Source: Prochlorococcus sp. AG-347-M15 (GTDB lineage Bacteria; Cyanobacteriota; Cyanobacteriia; PCC-6307; Cyanobiaceae). Taken from it: a stretch of DNA of 64,000 bases. Made by a program: the position numbers and the translations under genes. The notes under the pieces were generated by a model. It was not told where the DNA came from. It ran no database searches and was given only the letters and a program-made list of their open reading frames with translations. This document shows, piece by piece, positions 31,083 to 41,208 of the stretch; the first letter of the stretch is position 1; the number at the start of each line of letters is the position of its first letter. The DNA lies in assembly GCA_003281185.1 (NCBI GenBank), contig QCCS01000001.1, forward strand, positions 124,001 through 188,000, read 5' to 3'.

Positions 31083-31982
31083 ATGTCAAATTATCCACCT
31101 CATATAGTAGTTTTAGTTGGACCCACAGCAAGTGGAAAAACAGATTTAGCTATTGAAATTGCAGAATATTTCAAAACTCATATACATAACATAGACTCTC
31201 GACAAATTTATAAGTCTATGGATATTGGAACTGCCAAACCATCTGAAAATCAACAAAAAAAAATAAAGCATTTTTTAATAGATATTGAAGAGCCTATTAA
31301 TCAAATTAATGTCAAACAATTTCAAGAAATTGCCCTGAATTCATTAAAAAAAGAAATCAAACAAAGTTATTTACCTTTTCTTGTAGGAGGGAGCGGGTTA
31401 TACATGAACTCAATAACAAAAGGATTTTTTTCTCCAGATATCCCTCCACAAAAAAATTTGAGAGTTCAGTTAGAAGAACTAGGTCAGAAAGAATGTTGGG
31501 AACTTTTAAAGAATTGTGATCCAATTACAACAAAAAAAATTAATTTTGCTGATCAAATTAGGACAATAAGAGCTTTAGAAGTCTTTTATATAACTGGTAA
31601 ACCTCTGTCAACTCAAAAAGTTCAAAAACCGCCTAATTGGAAAATACTAGAGCTTGGATTAGATAGAGAAAATTTAAAAGAAAGAATTATACAAAGAACA
31701 AAAAATATGTTTTCATCTGGAATTTTAGAAGAAACAAAACACCTCATTTCCCAATATGGATCTGATTTGCCAATATTAGAAACCATTGGTTACCGAGAAG
31801 CTAAAGAAGTCTTGAATAATCATTCAACGATTGACAAGGCTATTGAGCTTACTACTACAAAAACCATCCAATTTGCCAAAAGACAAAAAACATGGTTTCG
31901 TAATAAAAATAATCCTACTTGGCTTAATAACAAAAACCCGCTAAAAGATGCAATAATTAAAATAGAGTCTTTTTTAGGCTAA
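31083..31982 (+). CDS. miaA: tRNA dimethylallyltransferase MiaA
   Basis: Adds the dimethylallyl group to A37 of tRNAs reading UNN codons. The P-loop is [19 protein letters not shown]. Substrate segments are [52 protein letters not shown] and, near the end, [11 protein letters not shown]. The C-terminal basic part [10 protein letters not shown] is typical. At 299 residues it is full length. It diverges from gyrB across 152 bp and precedes infC by 53 nt. Confidence 0.96.
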   Translation: MSNYPPHIVVLVGPTASGKTDLAIEIAEYFKTHIHNIDSRQIYKSMDIGTAKPSENQQKKIKHFLIDIEEPINQINVKQFQEIALNSLKKEIKQSYLPFLVGGSGLYMNSITKGFFSPDIPPQKNLRVQLEELGQKECWELLKNCDPITTKKINFADQIRTIRALEVFYITGKPLSTQKVQKPPNWKILELGLDRENLKERIIQRTKNMFSSGILEETKHLISQYGSDLPILETIGYREAKEVLNNHSTIDKAIELTTTKTIQFAKRQKTWFRNKNNPTWLNNKNPLKDAIIKIESFLG

Positions 31983-32035
31983 CTTTATATGTATTTGATT
32001 TTGTTAATCATCAAATCAATTTATTAACTAACTGA

Positions 32036-32608
32036 ATGCCACCACGCCCACGCTTTGACCGCCGAGCTCCTGTAAGAGAGCTTCCAAATATAAACGAAAG
32101 AATAAAATACCCTCAATTGAGAGTTGTTGATTCAGATGGTAAACAATTAGGTGTCATAGATAGATTAAAAGCATTAGAAATAGCTTCTCAAAGAGAACTG
32201 GATTTAGTTTTGGTAAGCGAAAAAGCAACTCCCCCCGTTTGTAGAATAATGGATTATGGAAAATATAAATTTGAACAAGAAAAGAAAGCAAAAGAAGCAA
32301 GAAAAAAATCTCATCAAACAGAAGTTAAAGAAGTAAAAATGAGGTATAAAATTGATAAACATGATTATGATGTACGGATAGGTCAAGCTACTAAATTTTT
32401 AAAATCGGGAGATAAAGTTAAATGTACAGTAATTTTTAGAGGTAGAGAAATTCAACACTCAAATTTAGCTGAATCACTCCTTTTTAAAATGGCTAGTGAT
32501 TTAGAGGAGCAATCAGAAGTACAACAAAAGCCAAAAAGAGAGGGAAGAAACATGATTATGTTTTTAAGCCCTAGAAAAACTCCTCTTATAAAAAAAGATG
32601 CAGAGTGA
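32036..32608 (+). CDS. infC: Translation initiation factor IF-3
   Basis: Binds the 30S subunit and checks the initiator codon and tRNA. The N-domain has [19 protein letters not shown] and [20 protein letters not shown]. The lysine-rich linker is at about 80-100. The C-domain has [20 protein letters not shown] and the [16 protein letters not shown] block. It starts with ATG, not the AUU known from enterobacteria, so the classic codon-based autoregulation is absent. A 6-bp hairpin (TTTGAT 31994-31999 with ATCAAA 32010-32015) lies in the leader. The 190 residues are typical. Confidence 0.96.
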   Translation: MPPRPRFDRRAPVRELPNINERIKYPQLRVVDSDGKQLGVIDRLKALEIASQRELDLVLVSEKATPPVCRIMDYGKYKFEQEKKAKEARKKSHQTEVKEVKMRYKIDKHDYDVRIGQATKFLKSGDKVKCTVIFRGREIQHSNLAESLLFKMASDLEEQSEVQQKPKREGRNMIMFLSPRKTPLIKKDAE

Positions 32609-32686
32609 TAAATTATTATCGAAAAAGTATGCCGAATGTTAAAGTGTCACTATGAATAATAACTAATTAGTCAGGATTTTTCTAAA

Positions 32687-33673
32687 GTGAGATTCCATAT
32701 TCAACAAGAAAGTGATATTTCAGCATCTACACAACTATATAATCAAATTTGTTTTGCAATAGCAGCAAGACATTATCCCCCAGGTCACAGACTTCCTAGC
32801 ACTAGGCAACTTGCAATGCAGACTGGGCTCCACCGTAACACCATAAGCAAGGTCTACAGACAACTCGAAATAGATGGGGTCGTTGAAGCAATAGCTGGAT
32901 CAGGTATCTATGTAAGAGATAATATTACGAAAAGAAATTTTAAAAAATCAGTCTACTCAAAAGACAAAGTAAGTAAACCACCAGATCAAGAAGCAAAGAA
33001 GGCTATTGACAACTTCATAAATCTTGGCTGCACCTTACAAGAAACAAGAGAAATATTGACCAAAGAAATTGATTGGCGTATTAAATGTGGAGCAAGAATT
33101 ATTGTAAGTACTCCTAGAGAAGATATTGGCGCTTCCATGCTCATAGCTGAAGAAATCTCTCCAAAAATTAATGTACCAGTTGAAGTTGTTCCAATGGAAG
33201 AATTAGAAAAAGTTTTGAGTAATTCAAATAATGGTACTATTGTCACTAGTAGATACTTTTTACAACCTCTAGAAAAAGTAGCAAAACAACATGGGGTTAG
33301 ATCTATTGCTGTTGACTTAAGTGATTTTCAAAAGGAATTGAAAATCCTCAAAGAATTAACTTCTGGAAGTTGTGTTGGTATTGTTAGCATAAGTCCTGGT
33401 TTATTAAGGGCAGCAGAAGTCATAATACACAGCATGCGAGGTAGTGAATTAATGCTTATGACGGCAATCTCAGATAATAACAGTAGATTATTATCACTTC
33501 TAAAGGCTTCAAACCACATAATATGTGATGGTCCCAGTTTATCAGTTATTGAAAACACATTATTAAAAAATCGATCTCAGCTTATAAGATTGCCTCAAAT
33601 AATATGTGCCAAAAATTATTTAAGTAACGAAACAATCAATCAATTAAAAAAGGAAATTGGAGTAATTGATTAG
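32687..33673 (+). CDS. GntR-family transcriptional regulator with unclassified effector domain
   Basis: A 328-residue regulator with GTG start. The N-terminal winged helix (about 1-75) is GntR-like: STQLYNQICFAIAARHYPPG, RLPSTRQLAMQTGLHRNTIS, KVYRQLEIDGVVEAIAGSGI. The C-terminal 200 residues are not an aminotransferase, FCD or UTRA domain that I recognise. They show two alternating beta/alpha halves, such as GARIIVSTPREDIGASMLIA and GIVSISPGLLRAAEVIIHSM, suggesting a periplasmic-binding-like fold. It resembles a GntR protein conserved in cyanobacteria (Synechocystis sll1961 type), by recollection only. cysE starts 3 nt after its stop. Confidence 0.85.
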   Translation: MRFHIQQESDISASTQLYNQICFAIAARHYPPGHRLPSTRQLAMQTGLHRNTISKVYRQLEIDGVVEAIAGSGIYVRDNITKRNFKKSVYSKDKVSKPPDQEAKKAIDNFINLGCTLQETREILTKEIDWRIKCGARIIVSTPREDIGASMLIAEEISPKINVPVEVVPMEELEKVLSNSNNGTIVTSRYFLQPLEKVAKQHGVRSIAVDLSDFQKELKILKELTSGSCVGIVSISPGLLRAAEVIIHSMRGSELMLMTAISDNNSRLLSLLKASNHIICDGPSLSVIENTLLKNRSQLIRLPQIICAKNYLSNETINQLKKEIGVID

Positions 33674-33676
33674 ATC

Positions 33677-34414
33677 ATGATTTTAAGAACTTTTAAATCA
33701 GATATAGAAATTATCAAAGAACGAGATCCTGCCGCAAGAGGAATATTAGAGATTTTACTTTGCTACCCTGGATTTCAATCAATAGTTATTCATAGGTTTA
33801 CCCATAAATTATGGCAATTAAAAATTCCTTTAATTCCTAGATTACTAAGTCATCTTAATAGACTATTAACAGGAATTGAAATACATCCAGGAGCTAAAAT
33901 TGGTAAACGAGTTTTTATAGACCACGGCATGGGAGTTGTAATTGGTGAAACAGCTCAAATAGGAAATAATTGTCTTCTTTATCAGGGAGTCACTTTAGGA
34001 GGAACTGGTAAAAGTCATGGAAAACGTCACCCAACATTGATGGAAAATGTTGTGGTTGGAGCAGGTGCAAAAGTTCTTGGATCCATCACAGTAGGATCAA
34101 ATACCCGTATAGGTGCAGGTTCAGTAGTTGTTCGAAATGTTGAAGGGAACAGTACTGTGGTTGGAGTTCCTGGAAGAGTAGTACATCAAAGTGGAGTAAA
34201 AGTGAATCCCTTAGCTCACTCTGCATTACCAGATGCGGAAGCTAACGTGATAAAAAATTTGATGGATAGAATAGATTTACTTGAAAATGAAATTCTAAAA
34301 TTACAAAAAACTCTGCAATGTTTAACCAACTCAGAATCTATTGATATTTCAAAACTTGGTGATGCACAAAATCTTAAAGACAAAGAAATTATTGAATATC
34401 TTGGAGATGATTAA
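33677..34414 (+). CDS. cysE: Serine O-acetyltransferase
   Basis: Makes O-acetylserine for cysteine synthesis. The N-terminal helical part has ERDPAARGILEILLCYPGFQ. The left-handed beta-helix has hexapeptides through IHPGAKIGKRVFIDHGMGVV, IGETAQIGNNCLLYQGVTLG and GTGKSHGKRHPTLMENVVVG. A C-terminal coiled coil follows (about 190-215). The protein ends EIIEYLGDD and lacks the terminal isoleucine that docks into cysteine synthase in many SATs. The 245 residues and 3-nt spacing show it is an operon with the GntR gene. Confidence 0.95.
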   Translation: MILRTFKSDIEIIKERDPAARGILEILLCYPGFQSIVIHRFTHKLWQLKIPLIPRLLSHLNRLLTGIEIHPGAKIGKRVFIDHGMGVVIGETAQIGNNCLLYQGVTLGGTGKSHGKRHPTLMENVVVGAGAKVLGSITVGSNTRIGAGSVVVRNVEGNSTVVGVPGRVVHQSGVKVNPLAHSALPDAEANVIKNLMDRIDLLENEILKLQKTLQCLTNSESIDISKLGDAQNLKDKEIIEYLGDD

Positions 34415-34422
34415 ACCATGAT

Positions 34423-37251
34423 TTAATCTTTTTCATCCGAGTCAATTTTAGGTTGAAACATAAACATTGAATAAATAACATTTCGTCTCATATTAGTCAT
34501 CATTTCAAGGAACATATCATATCCTTCATTTTTATATTCGATTAAAGGATCTTTCTGGCCATAACCTCTTAATCCAACTGATTCCCTTAAAGAATCCATA
34601 GATTGAAGATGTTCCCGCCATAAATTATCAATTTGTTGCAAAATGAAAAATCTTTCAGCATCTCTCATTAATCCTGAACGAATCTTTTCTATTTGGGCTT
34701 CCTTTAAATCATAGGCTATTCGCAACTGTTCTTGAAGATAGTTTTTTAATTCTTCTATTGAAAGTAAATTAATATCACTAGCCTTAAGATCATCTAATAA
34801 ATATATAAACTCTTTGACTTTAGAAACTAATTGATCAATATTCCATTCTTCAGGAGGAAGGTCAGGATTAATATAAGCGTCTACAATTTCAATCATCGTT
34901 CTTTCACCATATCCTATTACCTGTCTCTTTAAGTCGTTTCCTTGCAAGACTCTAAGTCTTTCACTATAAACTGCTTTTCTTTGATTATTCATTACCTCAT
35001 CATATTCAAAAACTTGTTTTCTAATATCGTAATAATATGTTTCTACTTTCTTTTGAGCACTCTCAAGAGACCGAGTAAGCATTCCTGACTCGATTGGCAT
35101 ATCTTCATCAACCCTAAATGCATTCATTAGATTTGCTACTCTATCGCCTCCAAAAATCCTTAGTAAATTATCTTCCAAAGATAAAAAGAATCTTGTACTT
35201 CCTAGATCACCTTGTCTTCCTGCTCTACCTCTAAGTTGATTATCGACTCTTCTTGATTCATGTCTTTCAGTTCCTATGACATGTAACCCACCAGCTTTTC
35301 TTACTTTTTCTTCTTCATGAATCAAAACTTTTTCATATTCTGCTTTTACATCTGATAAAGATTCCCTCAAAATCTTTATCATTTTGTCATCAGTTGGTGC
35401 TTTTTCTGCAGCTGTAGCTATCTTGTCATCTAGTTCCAAAACAGAAAGTTGTCTATCACCCCAATTATCAACTAGTTTATTAGATAAAAGAGAGAGTTTC
35501 TTTTGAATCTCTTCATCTAGTTTGCAAGGGAAAAGACTGCTTGTAGTGTTTAGACTATTCTTGAAATTTGAAGCTACTTTTGAGGAAAAACCACCCTTAG
35601 CTTTTGAACTTCTTTGTTTAGGTATTGGTGGCTTATGCTCATTATCTGGTTTTACTAGCAAAGGAACTAAAATTTCTTTTAATTTAAGTCTTGCCATATA
35701 GTCACTATTACCACCAAGAATTATATCTGTTCCCCTTCCAGCCATATTAGTCGCAATAGTCACAGCACCGGCTCTTCCAGCCTGAGCAATAATTTCCGCC
35801 TCACGCTCAACATTCTCAGGCTTAGCATTTAACAAATTATGGGGGATTTTCTCTTCGATTAAAAGTGAACTTAATAATTCACTTTTTTCAACACTTGTAG
35901 TACCTACTAAAACAGGTCTACCTTCTCTGTGAATTTGTGCAGTTTCATTAGCAACGGCTTTCCATTTCCCGATCTCTGTCTTAAATACTTGATCAGCCCA
36001 ATCTTGTCTCTTCCTTATTTGATTTGTAGGTATAACTGTTGATTCTAATTTATAAGTTTTTTCAAATTCAACTTCCTCAGTTTTTGCAGTTCCTGTCATA
36101 CCTGCTAAACCAGGATATAGTAAGAAAAAATTTTGATAAGTAATGGATGCTAATGTTTGAGTTTCAGGCTGGATTTTAAGACCCTCCTTCGCTTCTATTG
36201 CCTGATGCTGTCCATCACTCCATCTCCTTCCTGGCATAACCCTACCTGTAAATTCATCGACTATCACAGCCTCATCATTCTTAATGATATAGTTTACATC
36301 TCTAATAAATAAATCTTTAGCTTTTAAGGCATTGGTTATATAATGTGCCCAAGGATCTTTTGGATTATATAAATCACTAACTCCCAAATACTCTTCACAT
36401 TTAGCGAAACCCTGATCAGTTAAGATACAACTTCTCTGCTTTTCATCAACTTCATAATCCCCGTCGGGATCAATACCATCTTTACTTAATTCTTTTGCTT
36501 TGATTAATTCCAAAGATAATTGAGAAGCTTTTTGATATTTTTCTTGGGGTCTTTCAACTTGGCCAGAAATGATCAAAGGTGTTCTGGCTTCATCAATTAA
36601 GATTGAATCAACCTCGTCAATCACGCAGTAATTGAATTTTCTTTGTACCACCTCGTTAATGTCGGTGGACATATTATCCCTTAAATAATCGAATCCTAAT
36701 TCAGAATTCGTAGCATAAGTAATATCGCAGTCGTAATTTTTTTTTCTCTCAACTGGGCTCATATCTTGCTGAATTAAACCAACAGATAAACCTAAAAAAC
36801 GATGAACTTGTCCCATCCACTCTGCATCTCTTCTAGCTAAATAATCATTTACAGTAACAACATGGACCCCTTTTCCAGTTAAAGCATTTAGATAACAAGG
36901 TAATGTTGCGACTAGCGTTTTTCCTTCTCCAGTCTTCATCTCAGCAATTTGACATTCATGTAAAACCATCCCGCCTATTAACTGAACATCAAAATGTCTC
37001 ATTTCAAGAACACGTTTACTTGCTTCTCTAACAATTGCAAATGCCTTTGGAAGAAATTCTTCTAAGAGTTGATTTTGTTTTTTAATATCTAATTCTGATG
37101 ATATTTTTAATTTAAGATTTTGAGTTTCTCTTCGCATATCATCATCACTCAATCTAGATATCTCTTCTTCTAAAAAATTTATTTCATCAACTATTGGTTG
37201 ATAGCGCTTTAACTTTCGTGTATTCGGATCTCCCAACAAAAGTTTTAGCAT
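34423..37251 (-). CDS. secA: Preprotein translocase ATPase SecA
   Basis: The motor that pushes preproteins through SecYEG at plasma and thylakoid membranes. Walker A is [16 protein letters not shown] and the DEAD-like box [23 protein letters not shown]2 has [17 protein letters not shown], and [20 protein letters not shown] follows. Between GGN and [11 protein letters not shown] there are about 150 residues instead of about 35 in E. coli, a lineage-type insertion. The C-terminal zinc-binding motif is missing; the protein ends [11 protein letters not shown]. The 942 residues fit cyanobacterial SecA. Confidence 0.97.
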   Translation of the reverse strand: MLKLLLGDPNTRKLKRYQPIVDEINFLEEEISRLSDDDMRRETQNLKLKISSELDIKKQNQLLEEFLPKAFAIVREASKRVLEMRHFDVQLIGGMVLHECQIAEMKTGEGKTLVATLPCYLNALTGKGVHVVTVNDYLARRDAEWMGQVHRFLGLSVGLIQQDMSPVERKKNYDCDITYATNSELGFDYLRDNMSTDINEVVQRKFNYCVIDEVDSILIDEARTPLIISGQVERPQEKYQKASQLSLELIKAKELSKDGIDPDGDYEVDEKQRSCILTDQGFAKCEEYLGVSDLYNPKDPWAHYITNALKAKDLFIRDVNYIIKNDEAVIVDEFTGRVMPGRRWSDGQHQAIEAKEGLKIQPETQTLASITYQNFFLLYPGLAGMTGTAKTEEVEFEKTYKLESTVIPTNQIRKRQDWADQVFKTEIGKWKAVANETAQIHREGRPVLVGTTSVEKSELLSSLLIEEKIPHNLLNAKPENVEREAEIIAQAGRAGAVTIATNMAGRGTDIILGGNSDYMARLKLKEILVPLLVKPDNEHKPPIPKQRSSKAKGGFSSKVASNFKNSLNTTSSLFPCKLDEEIQKKLSLLSNKLVDNWGDRQLSVLELDDKIATAAEKAPTDDKMIKILRESLSDVKAEYEKVLIHEEEKVRKAGGLHVIGTERHESRRVDNQLRGRAGRQGDLGSTRFFLSLEDNLLRIFGGDRVANLMNAFRVDEDMPIESGMLTRSLESAQKKVETYYYDIRKQVFEYDEVMNNQRKAVYSERLRVLQGNDLKRQVIGYGERTMIEIVDAYINPDLPPEEWNIDQLVSKVKEFIYLLDDLKASDINLLSIEELKNYLQEQLRIAYDLKEAQIEKIRSGLMRDAERFFILQQIDNLWREHLQSMDSLRESVGLRGYGQKDPLIEYKNEGYDMFLEMMTNMRRNVIYSMFMFQPKIDSDEKD

Positions 37252-37287
37252 AAGTTACAGTTCCTAAAAATTTATATTATTACAAAC

Positions 37288-37293
37288 ATTATA
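37288..37293 (-). promoter_or_regulatory. Candidate -10 element of secA
   Basis: A perfect TATAAT on the minus strand lies 36 nt upstream of the secA ATG, predicting a leader near 30 nt. No good -35 box occurs at 16-18 bp spacing. The call is by inspection only. Confidence 0.4.
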
Positions 37294-37417
37294 AATTAGT
37301 GCGTTACAACAGAATGAAGAAAAATTATATCTCTATATTTTTATAGAAATGATCGACTAGTGTATTTAAATTAAAAAATAATTAATTATTTTTAATTTTC
37401 TAAAACTTTATCTAAAA

Positions 37418-37873
37418 ATGAAAGAAATATCTTTAATAAATCATTGCAAAGGAGCAATGGGTTTAAGAGTTTTGGGATTAGGTCCTAATCTACAGCCAAC
37501 CAATGGATTAAATAAGCTGCAAAGATTACTGAAAAAAAATGCTTTCTGGGCAAAAAGTAGAACAATTAATGATCTTAAAAAATGTCTTGCCAACAGTGAT
37601 GTTGTTGTAAGTCTTTGGGTTGGCCACGAAATAGTTGGATTTGGTAGAGCTTTAACAGATGGAATTTACCGAGGGGTTCTTTGGGATATAGTTATAGATC
37701 AAAATCATCAAGGAAAAGGTTTTGGATCATTAATTGTACAAAATCTTTTATCTTCAAAAAAAATTAAAAATACTAAGAAATTATATTTAATGACCACTAA
37801 TAAGAAATTGTTTTATTCTCAATTTAATTTTAAAGAAGTCACTACTCAAGATTTATTAATTCGTGAAATATAA
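37418..37873 (+). CDS. GNAT-family N-acetyltransferase
   Basis: A 151-residue acetyl-CoA-dependent acetyltransferase. Motif A, which binds the pyrophosphate of CoA, is DIVIDQNHQGKGFGSLIVQN (Q-x-x-G-x-G). Upstream strands are VVVSLWVGHEIVGFGRAL, and the C-terminal part has YLMTTNKKLFYSQFNFKEV. It resembles the plastid/cyanobacterial GNAT group, but the acceptor is unknown. It diverges from secA across 166 bp and is convergent with the NTF2-like gene. Confidence 0.87.
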   Translation: MKEISLINHCKGAMGLRVLGLGPNLQPTNGLNKLQRLLKKNAFWAKSRTINDLKKCLANSDVVVSLWVGHEIVGFGRALTDGIYRGVLWDIVIDQNHQGKGFGSLIVQNLLSSKKIKNTKKLYLMTTNKKLFYSQFNFKEVTTQDLLIREI

Positions 37874-37924
37874 ATAAATTAGCTATCAAAAAAGAACACA
37901 AATTATTAAAATACAATATCTTAA

Positions 37925-38356
37925 TCAAGATACAAACTTACTATAAAGCCATCTTATAAACTGACCTAAAACAGGCACAGGGCCAAAAGTTGGACCACAA
38001 AAATCAAAATAATCTCTATGTTCTTCAATTAATCCATTTTTACCAAATAATAAACGGGTTGTTCCAGGATAAATAAATTCTTTACCCATAATTTTTAAAC
38101 CCATCGTCCATTCAACAAATCCACAATTTCCACTTATTGAAATTGCATGGGTTTTTAAAAACACATCATCACATCTTTTGACCAACTTTTCTTGAGCTTT
38201 AACATAAGAATCTAATCCCTCTGTTTTCTGCGTTGGGTCAGTAAAAATGACACTTTCATTATAAAATTCAGACCATTTTTGTTTAGTTGGTGCCTTTGCA
38301 CCATATGGTTTAGTAAACAATTCTCTTAATTCATCTATAGAAATTACTTTTGTCAT
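37925..38356 (-). CDS. NTF2-like (SnoaL-type) protein
   Basis: A 143-residue cytosolic protein with the cone-shaped NTF2-like pattern. Helices KQKWSEFYNESVIFTDPTQK and LDSYVKAQEKLVKRCDDVFL come first, then strands HAISISGNCGFVEWTMGLKI and YPGTTRLLFGKNGLIEEHRD, ending YFDFCGPTFGPVPVLGQFIR. Such folds serve as small enzymes or binding proteins. No catalytic set is evident and the function is unknown. It has its own promoter region in the 317-bp gap shared with the barrel protein. Confidence 0.75.
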   Translation of the reverse strand: MTKVISIDELRELFTKPYGAKAPTKQKWSEFYNESVIFTDPTQKTEGLDSYVKAQEKLVKRCDDVFLKTHAISISGNCGFVEWTMGLKIMGKEFIYPGTTRLLFGKNGLIEEHRDYFDFCGPTFGPVPVLGQFIRWLYSKFVS

Positions 38357-38673
38357 TGATATATTTTATTTCAATAAGTTTAAAAGAAATAACAATTAAA
38401 AGTGATTCAAAAAATTCAAACTCGCTTAATTCTCTTTAAAAATACAAAAAATTAATTCAATTAAATCACTTCAATAGTAACTAAGATGTAAATAGGAAAT
38501 AGAACCAAAACAGTATTAAATTAGAGCAAAAAAATTTTCTAAATTTATTTATGATTTTCATATTTTTTACTCTTTGGGTTACTATAAGAAATAGTGTATT
38601 ATCAAGTCTTAACTGAGGTAATTTTTTACATTAGTTAATTTAAGAAAACTTTAGTTATGTCAAGCACTATTTA
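38357..38673. other. 317-bp non-coding region between divergent NTF2-like and barrel genes
   Basis: The longest gap without a gene here. It is almost pure AT with no frame that looks coding. On the plus strand, TTGGGT (38574-38579) and TATTAT (38597-38602) at 17 bp spacing form the best promoter candidate, giving a leader near 65 nt for the barrel gene. I see no RNA family, tRNA or clear hairpin terminator. A small RNA cannot be excluded. Confidence 0.5.
38574..38602 (+). promoter_or_regulatory. Candidate sigma-70 promoter of the barrel gene
   Basis: TTGGGT and TATTAT with a 17-bp spacer, about 72 nt upstream of the ATG at 38674. The match to TTGACA/TATAAT is partial. The surrounding AT richness raises the chance of false -10 hits. 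Confidence 0.35.
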
Positions 38674-40479
38674 ATGAAAATCTTAAAGAAATTTCTTAAA
38701 TTTTCTTTTATTTATGTATTAATATATCCGAGCAAAATTGTATTAACGGATAATTCACAAAAAGAAATCATAAAGTGGAAAAGAATTGATAATTCTTCGT
38801 ACGAACTAAAAAATCTCAATTGGGAAAAAATTGATGATTTTAATTTCCAAAAAGAAATAAATAATAAAATAAATTTCACGGAGAAGAAAAAAAAGATTAG
38901 CGATGAATTTCCAGTTGGACTGATTCAACTAGGAAATACAGTCCCAACTGCTCATACTTTGCAAGAAAGTTTATGGAATGTATATGGTGATCAGGTTTTT
39001 CCAATTACTAAAGGGGAATCTGGGGGAAGTGCTAATCAGAATTACTCAATATTTTTAAATTCTGGCGTGAAAAAAAATATGATGTTTAGCACTTTTTTCT
39101 CAATTACAGATGATCCATTGCATAAAAAAGTTTCAATAAGAAATTCTCAACCATCAAATCTCTGGTTAAACTTAGGCAGCTCATTAAAATACAAATTTTT
39201 TGATGGCGAAAAAGTAGATTTTGCTATAGATACTGCTTTAGAGTATTGGAAAGTAAAAAGCGGAGGGTGTAATTCTGGCTTTGGTTCAATAGGAGGCAGT
39301 TGCGAGTCACAATCATCAAATATATTTAACAACAATATTGAGCCAGTAGTAAATGACAATATTATTGGCTCAATAGCAATTCCAACAACATACGATTTCT
39401 CTAAATCTTTGAACTTAACATTAGTTCCAAAATTCTCTTATTTACCAGATTCCCAAGGGAACCAATTTGGTAGTGGCAAATTTTACGGTTCTAATTTCGG
39501 TTTAGGATTTGGTTTGTCATATAAACCTCATAAAAAACTTAAAACATATAGTTCTTTTTACATACCATTAACTGGAAATAATAGTTTTAATCAAGATCTA
39601 ATTTTTGAGAAAAAAACAATTTCTACTATAGGTTTTCTTTATTCATTCGATGCAAAAACAGCTTTTGAAGGTTATTTAACAAATAGCTATGGATCAACCC
39701 CATCGACTTCAATATTAACTTTGCCATCAAGTAATGAATTAATATTAGGTAGTAGATTTATCTATACTCCTGGAGGTTTTTTATCTAAAAAAGAACCTGA
39801 CCCTATTAAGAGAAATCAATATTTTTTAAGTAATTTAAGTGTGAATAATACTTTCTTATTAGGTTATAACAAAATCCTTTCTGAATTAGATATTTCTGGA
39901 GGGGGAAGCTTTTGGAAGAGATTAAAGTTTGGTATCTCAGATAAATTTGATTTTGATATTTCATGGGAAACTTTTTCTAATTCTAAAAAAGGAATCAATC
40001 ACTTTGAATCACAATATCTGAGTCCTAGCTCTAACTCAGCTAGAATTGGGGGTAAAGTTTTATTATTTGGCAATAATTCAAACAATAGTTTTAATGGTGC
40101 TCTTAGATTAAGTCTTGGAAGAAAAGTTTTTAGTGATAATTGGAACGGTTATTTCTTTAGTGAATTAATTAACTCTTATAATGTCAACAGTAATTTGAGT
40201 TTTCAATTAAATCCAAAATTAGCTAATACCAATGAACTTATTTCAGGGGTAGGAGTTAGCGCAGATTATAAAATCACTAAAAATTTCACTATTAAAACTG
40301 AACATAACATAGCTGTAGAAAATGCTGAAAATAATACCACTTTTGCATTAAGAAAATCATTCAATGCAGATAAATTCCTGGATATTTACTCATCTAATGC
40401 CTACAGTTTTATTGATATGGGACAGTTACAAAGATCATCAAACCAAAAATATGGGTTAAGATTTGGAATTATTTTTTAA
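38674..40479 (+). CDS. Putative outer-membrane beta-barrel protein, orphan
   Basis: A 601-residue protein with an N-terminal basic/hydrophobic segment (about 1-25) that looks like a signal peptide. About 70 residues of charged linker follow, then the segment DEFPVGLIQLGNTVPTAHTL. From about residue 130 the sequence is a run of amphipathic strands rich in Ser, Asn, Gly and aromatics (for example GSSLKYKFFDGEKVDFAIDT and FGLGFGLSYKPHKKLKTYSS). It ends in a phenylalanine (YGLRFGIIF), as outer-membrane barrels do. A CNSG...GGSCES pair may form a loop disulfide. There is no SLH or OprB domain. Possibly a porin or adhesin; not identified. Confidence 0.75.
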   Translation: MKILKKFLKFSFIYVLIYPSKIVLTDNSQKEIIKWKRIDNSSYELKNLNWEKIDDFNFQKEINNKINFTEKKKKISDEFPVGLIQLGNTVPTAHTLQESLWNVYGDQVFPITKGESGGSANQNYSIFLNSGVKKNMMFSTFFSITDDPLHKKVSIRNSQPSNLWLNLGSSLKYKFFDGEKVDFAIDTALEYWKVKSGGCNSGFGSIGGSCESQSSNIFNNNIEPVVNDNIIGSIAIPTTYDFSKSLNLTLVPKFSYLPDSQGNQFGSGKFYGSNFGLGFGLSYKPHKKLKTYSSFYIPLTGNNSFNQDLIFEKKTISTIGFLYSFDAKTAFEGYLTNSYGSTPSTSILTLPSSNELILGSRFIYTPGGFLSKKEPDPIKRNQYFLSNLSVNNTFLLGYNKILSELDISGGGSFWKRLKFGISDKFDFDISWETFSNSKKGINHFESQYLSPSSNSARIGGKVLLFGNNSNNSFNGALRLSLGRKVFSDNWNGYFFSELINSYNVNSNLSFQLNPKLANTNELISGVGVSADYKITKNFTIKTEHNIAVENAENNTTFALRKSFNADKFLDIYSSNAYSFIDMGQLQRSSNQKYGLRFGIIF

Positions 40480-40548
40480 AATTTCTCATAAAATATTTAT
40501 TTTTTAATCTTTAAAATTCAAAAACCTTTTATTAAAAAATTAAGGGTA

Positions 40549-40620
40549 AGCGGATGAAGAGATTCGAACTCTCGACATTCTCCTTGGCAAGGAGATGCTC
40601 TACCACTGAGCTACATCCGC
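40549..40620 (-). tRNA. tRNA-Gly (anticodon GCC)
   Basis: Cloverleaf: acceptor GCGGATG/CATCCGC with discriminator T, D arm GCTC/GAGC, anticodon stem TCTCC/GGAGA around TTGCCAA giving GCC, and T arm with TTCGAAT. CCA is not encoded. It reads GGC and GGU codons. A weak hairpin with a T run follows its 3' end near 40520-40545. Confidence 0.96.
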
Positions 40621-40682
40621 ATGGCTTTTTTATTTTATCTCAAAGAAGGGATCTATGATAGAAATAATTAAATTTTTTTCAA

Positions 40683-41159
40683 TTAATTTAAATTTTTAAT
40701 TAAGGACCCCATCTCAATCGCTTGTAAAGCATAATTCCAACCAAGATTATTTTTAATCCCTGCTCTTTCAAGAGCCTGTTGCATAGTATCAGTAGTTAAA
40801 ACTCCAAAAATAATTGGAACATTATTTTCATTTGAAACTTGTGAAATACCTTTGCTAGCTTCAGATATAACTACATCATAGTGGGAAGTTTCACCACGGA
40901 TCACAGCCCCAAGAGCAATTACAACGTCATAACTCTTCTTTTTCATGAGGGTTTTAGCTGCGATTGGTAACTCGAATGAACCTGGAACCCAAACTATATC
41001 TACTTGATTGCTTAATTCTGAAGTATCTAAACCATGCCTCTTCAAACAATCAAGACAACCAGATAGAATTTTATTTGTAATTAAATCATTAAATCTTGCT
41101 ATTACAATCCCAACTTTTAAAGTAGAGGCATTAGTAAAAGAACCCTCAAAAATAGCCAT
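40683..41159 (-). CDS. ribH: 6,7-dimethyl-8-ribityllumazine synthase
   Basis: The penultimate enzyme of riboflavin synthesis. It forms icosahedral or pentameric shells. Active-site segments are [53 protein letters not shown] and [17 protein letters not shown]. The 158 residues are typical. It follows psbZ on the minus strand after 49 nt. No other riboflavin gene and no FMN riboswitch are nearby. Confidence 0.97.
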   Translation of the reverse strand: MAIFEGSFTNASTLKVGIVIARFNDLITNKILSGCLDCLKRHGLDTSELSNQVDIVWVPGSFELPIAAKTLMKKKSYDVVIALGAVIRGETSHYDVVISEASKGISQVSNENNVPIIFGVLTTDTMQQALERAGIKNNLGWNYALQAIEMGSLIKNLN

Positions 41160-41208
41160 TAAATTTTACTTAGATATATTAATAGACTCTCACGAAAAGG
41201 TATTAAGT

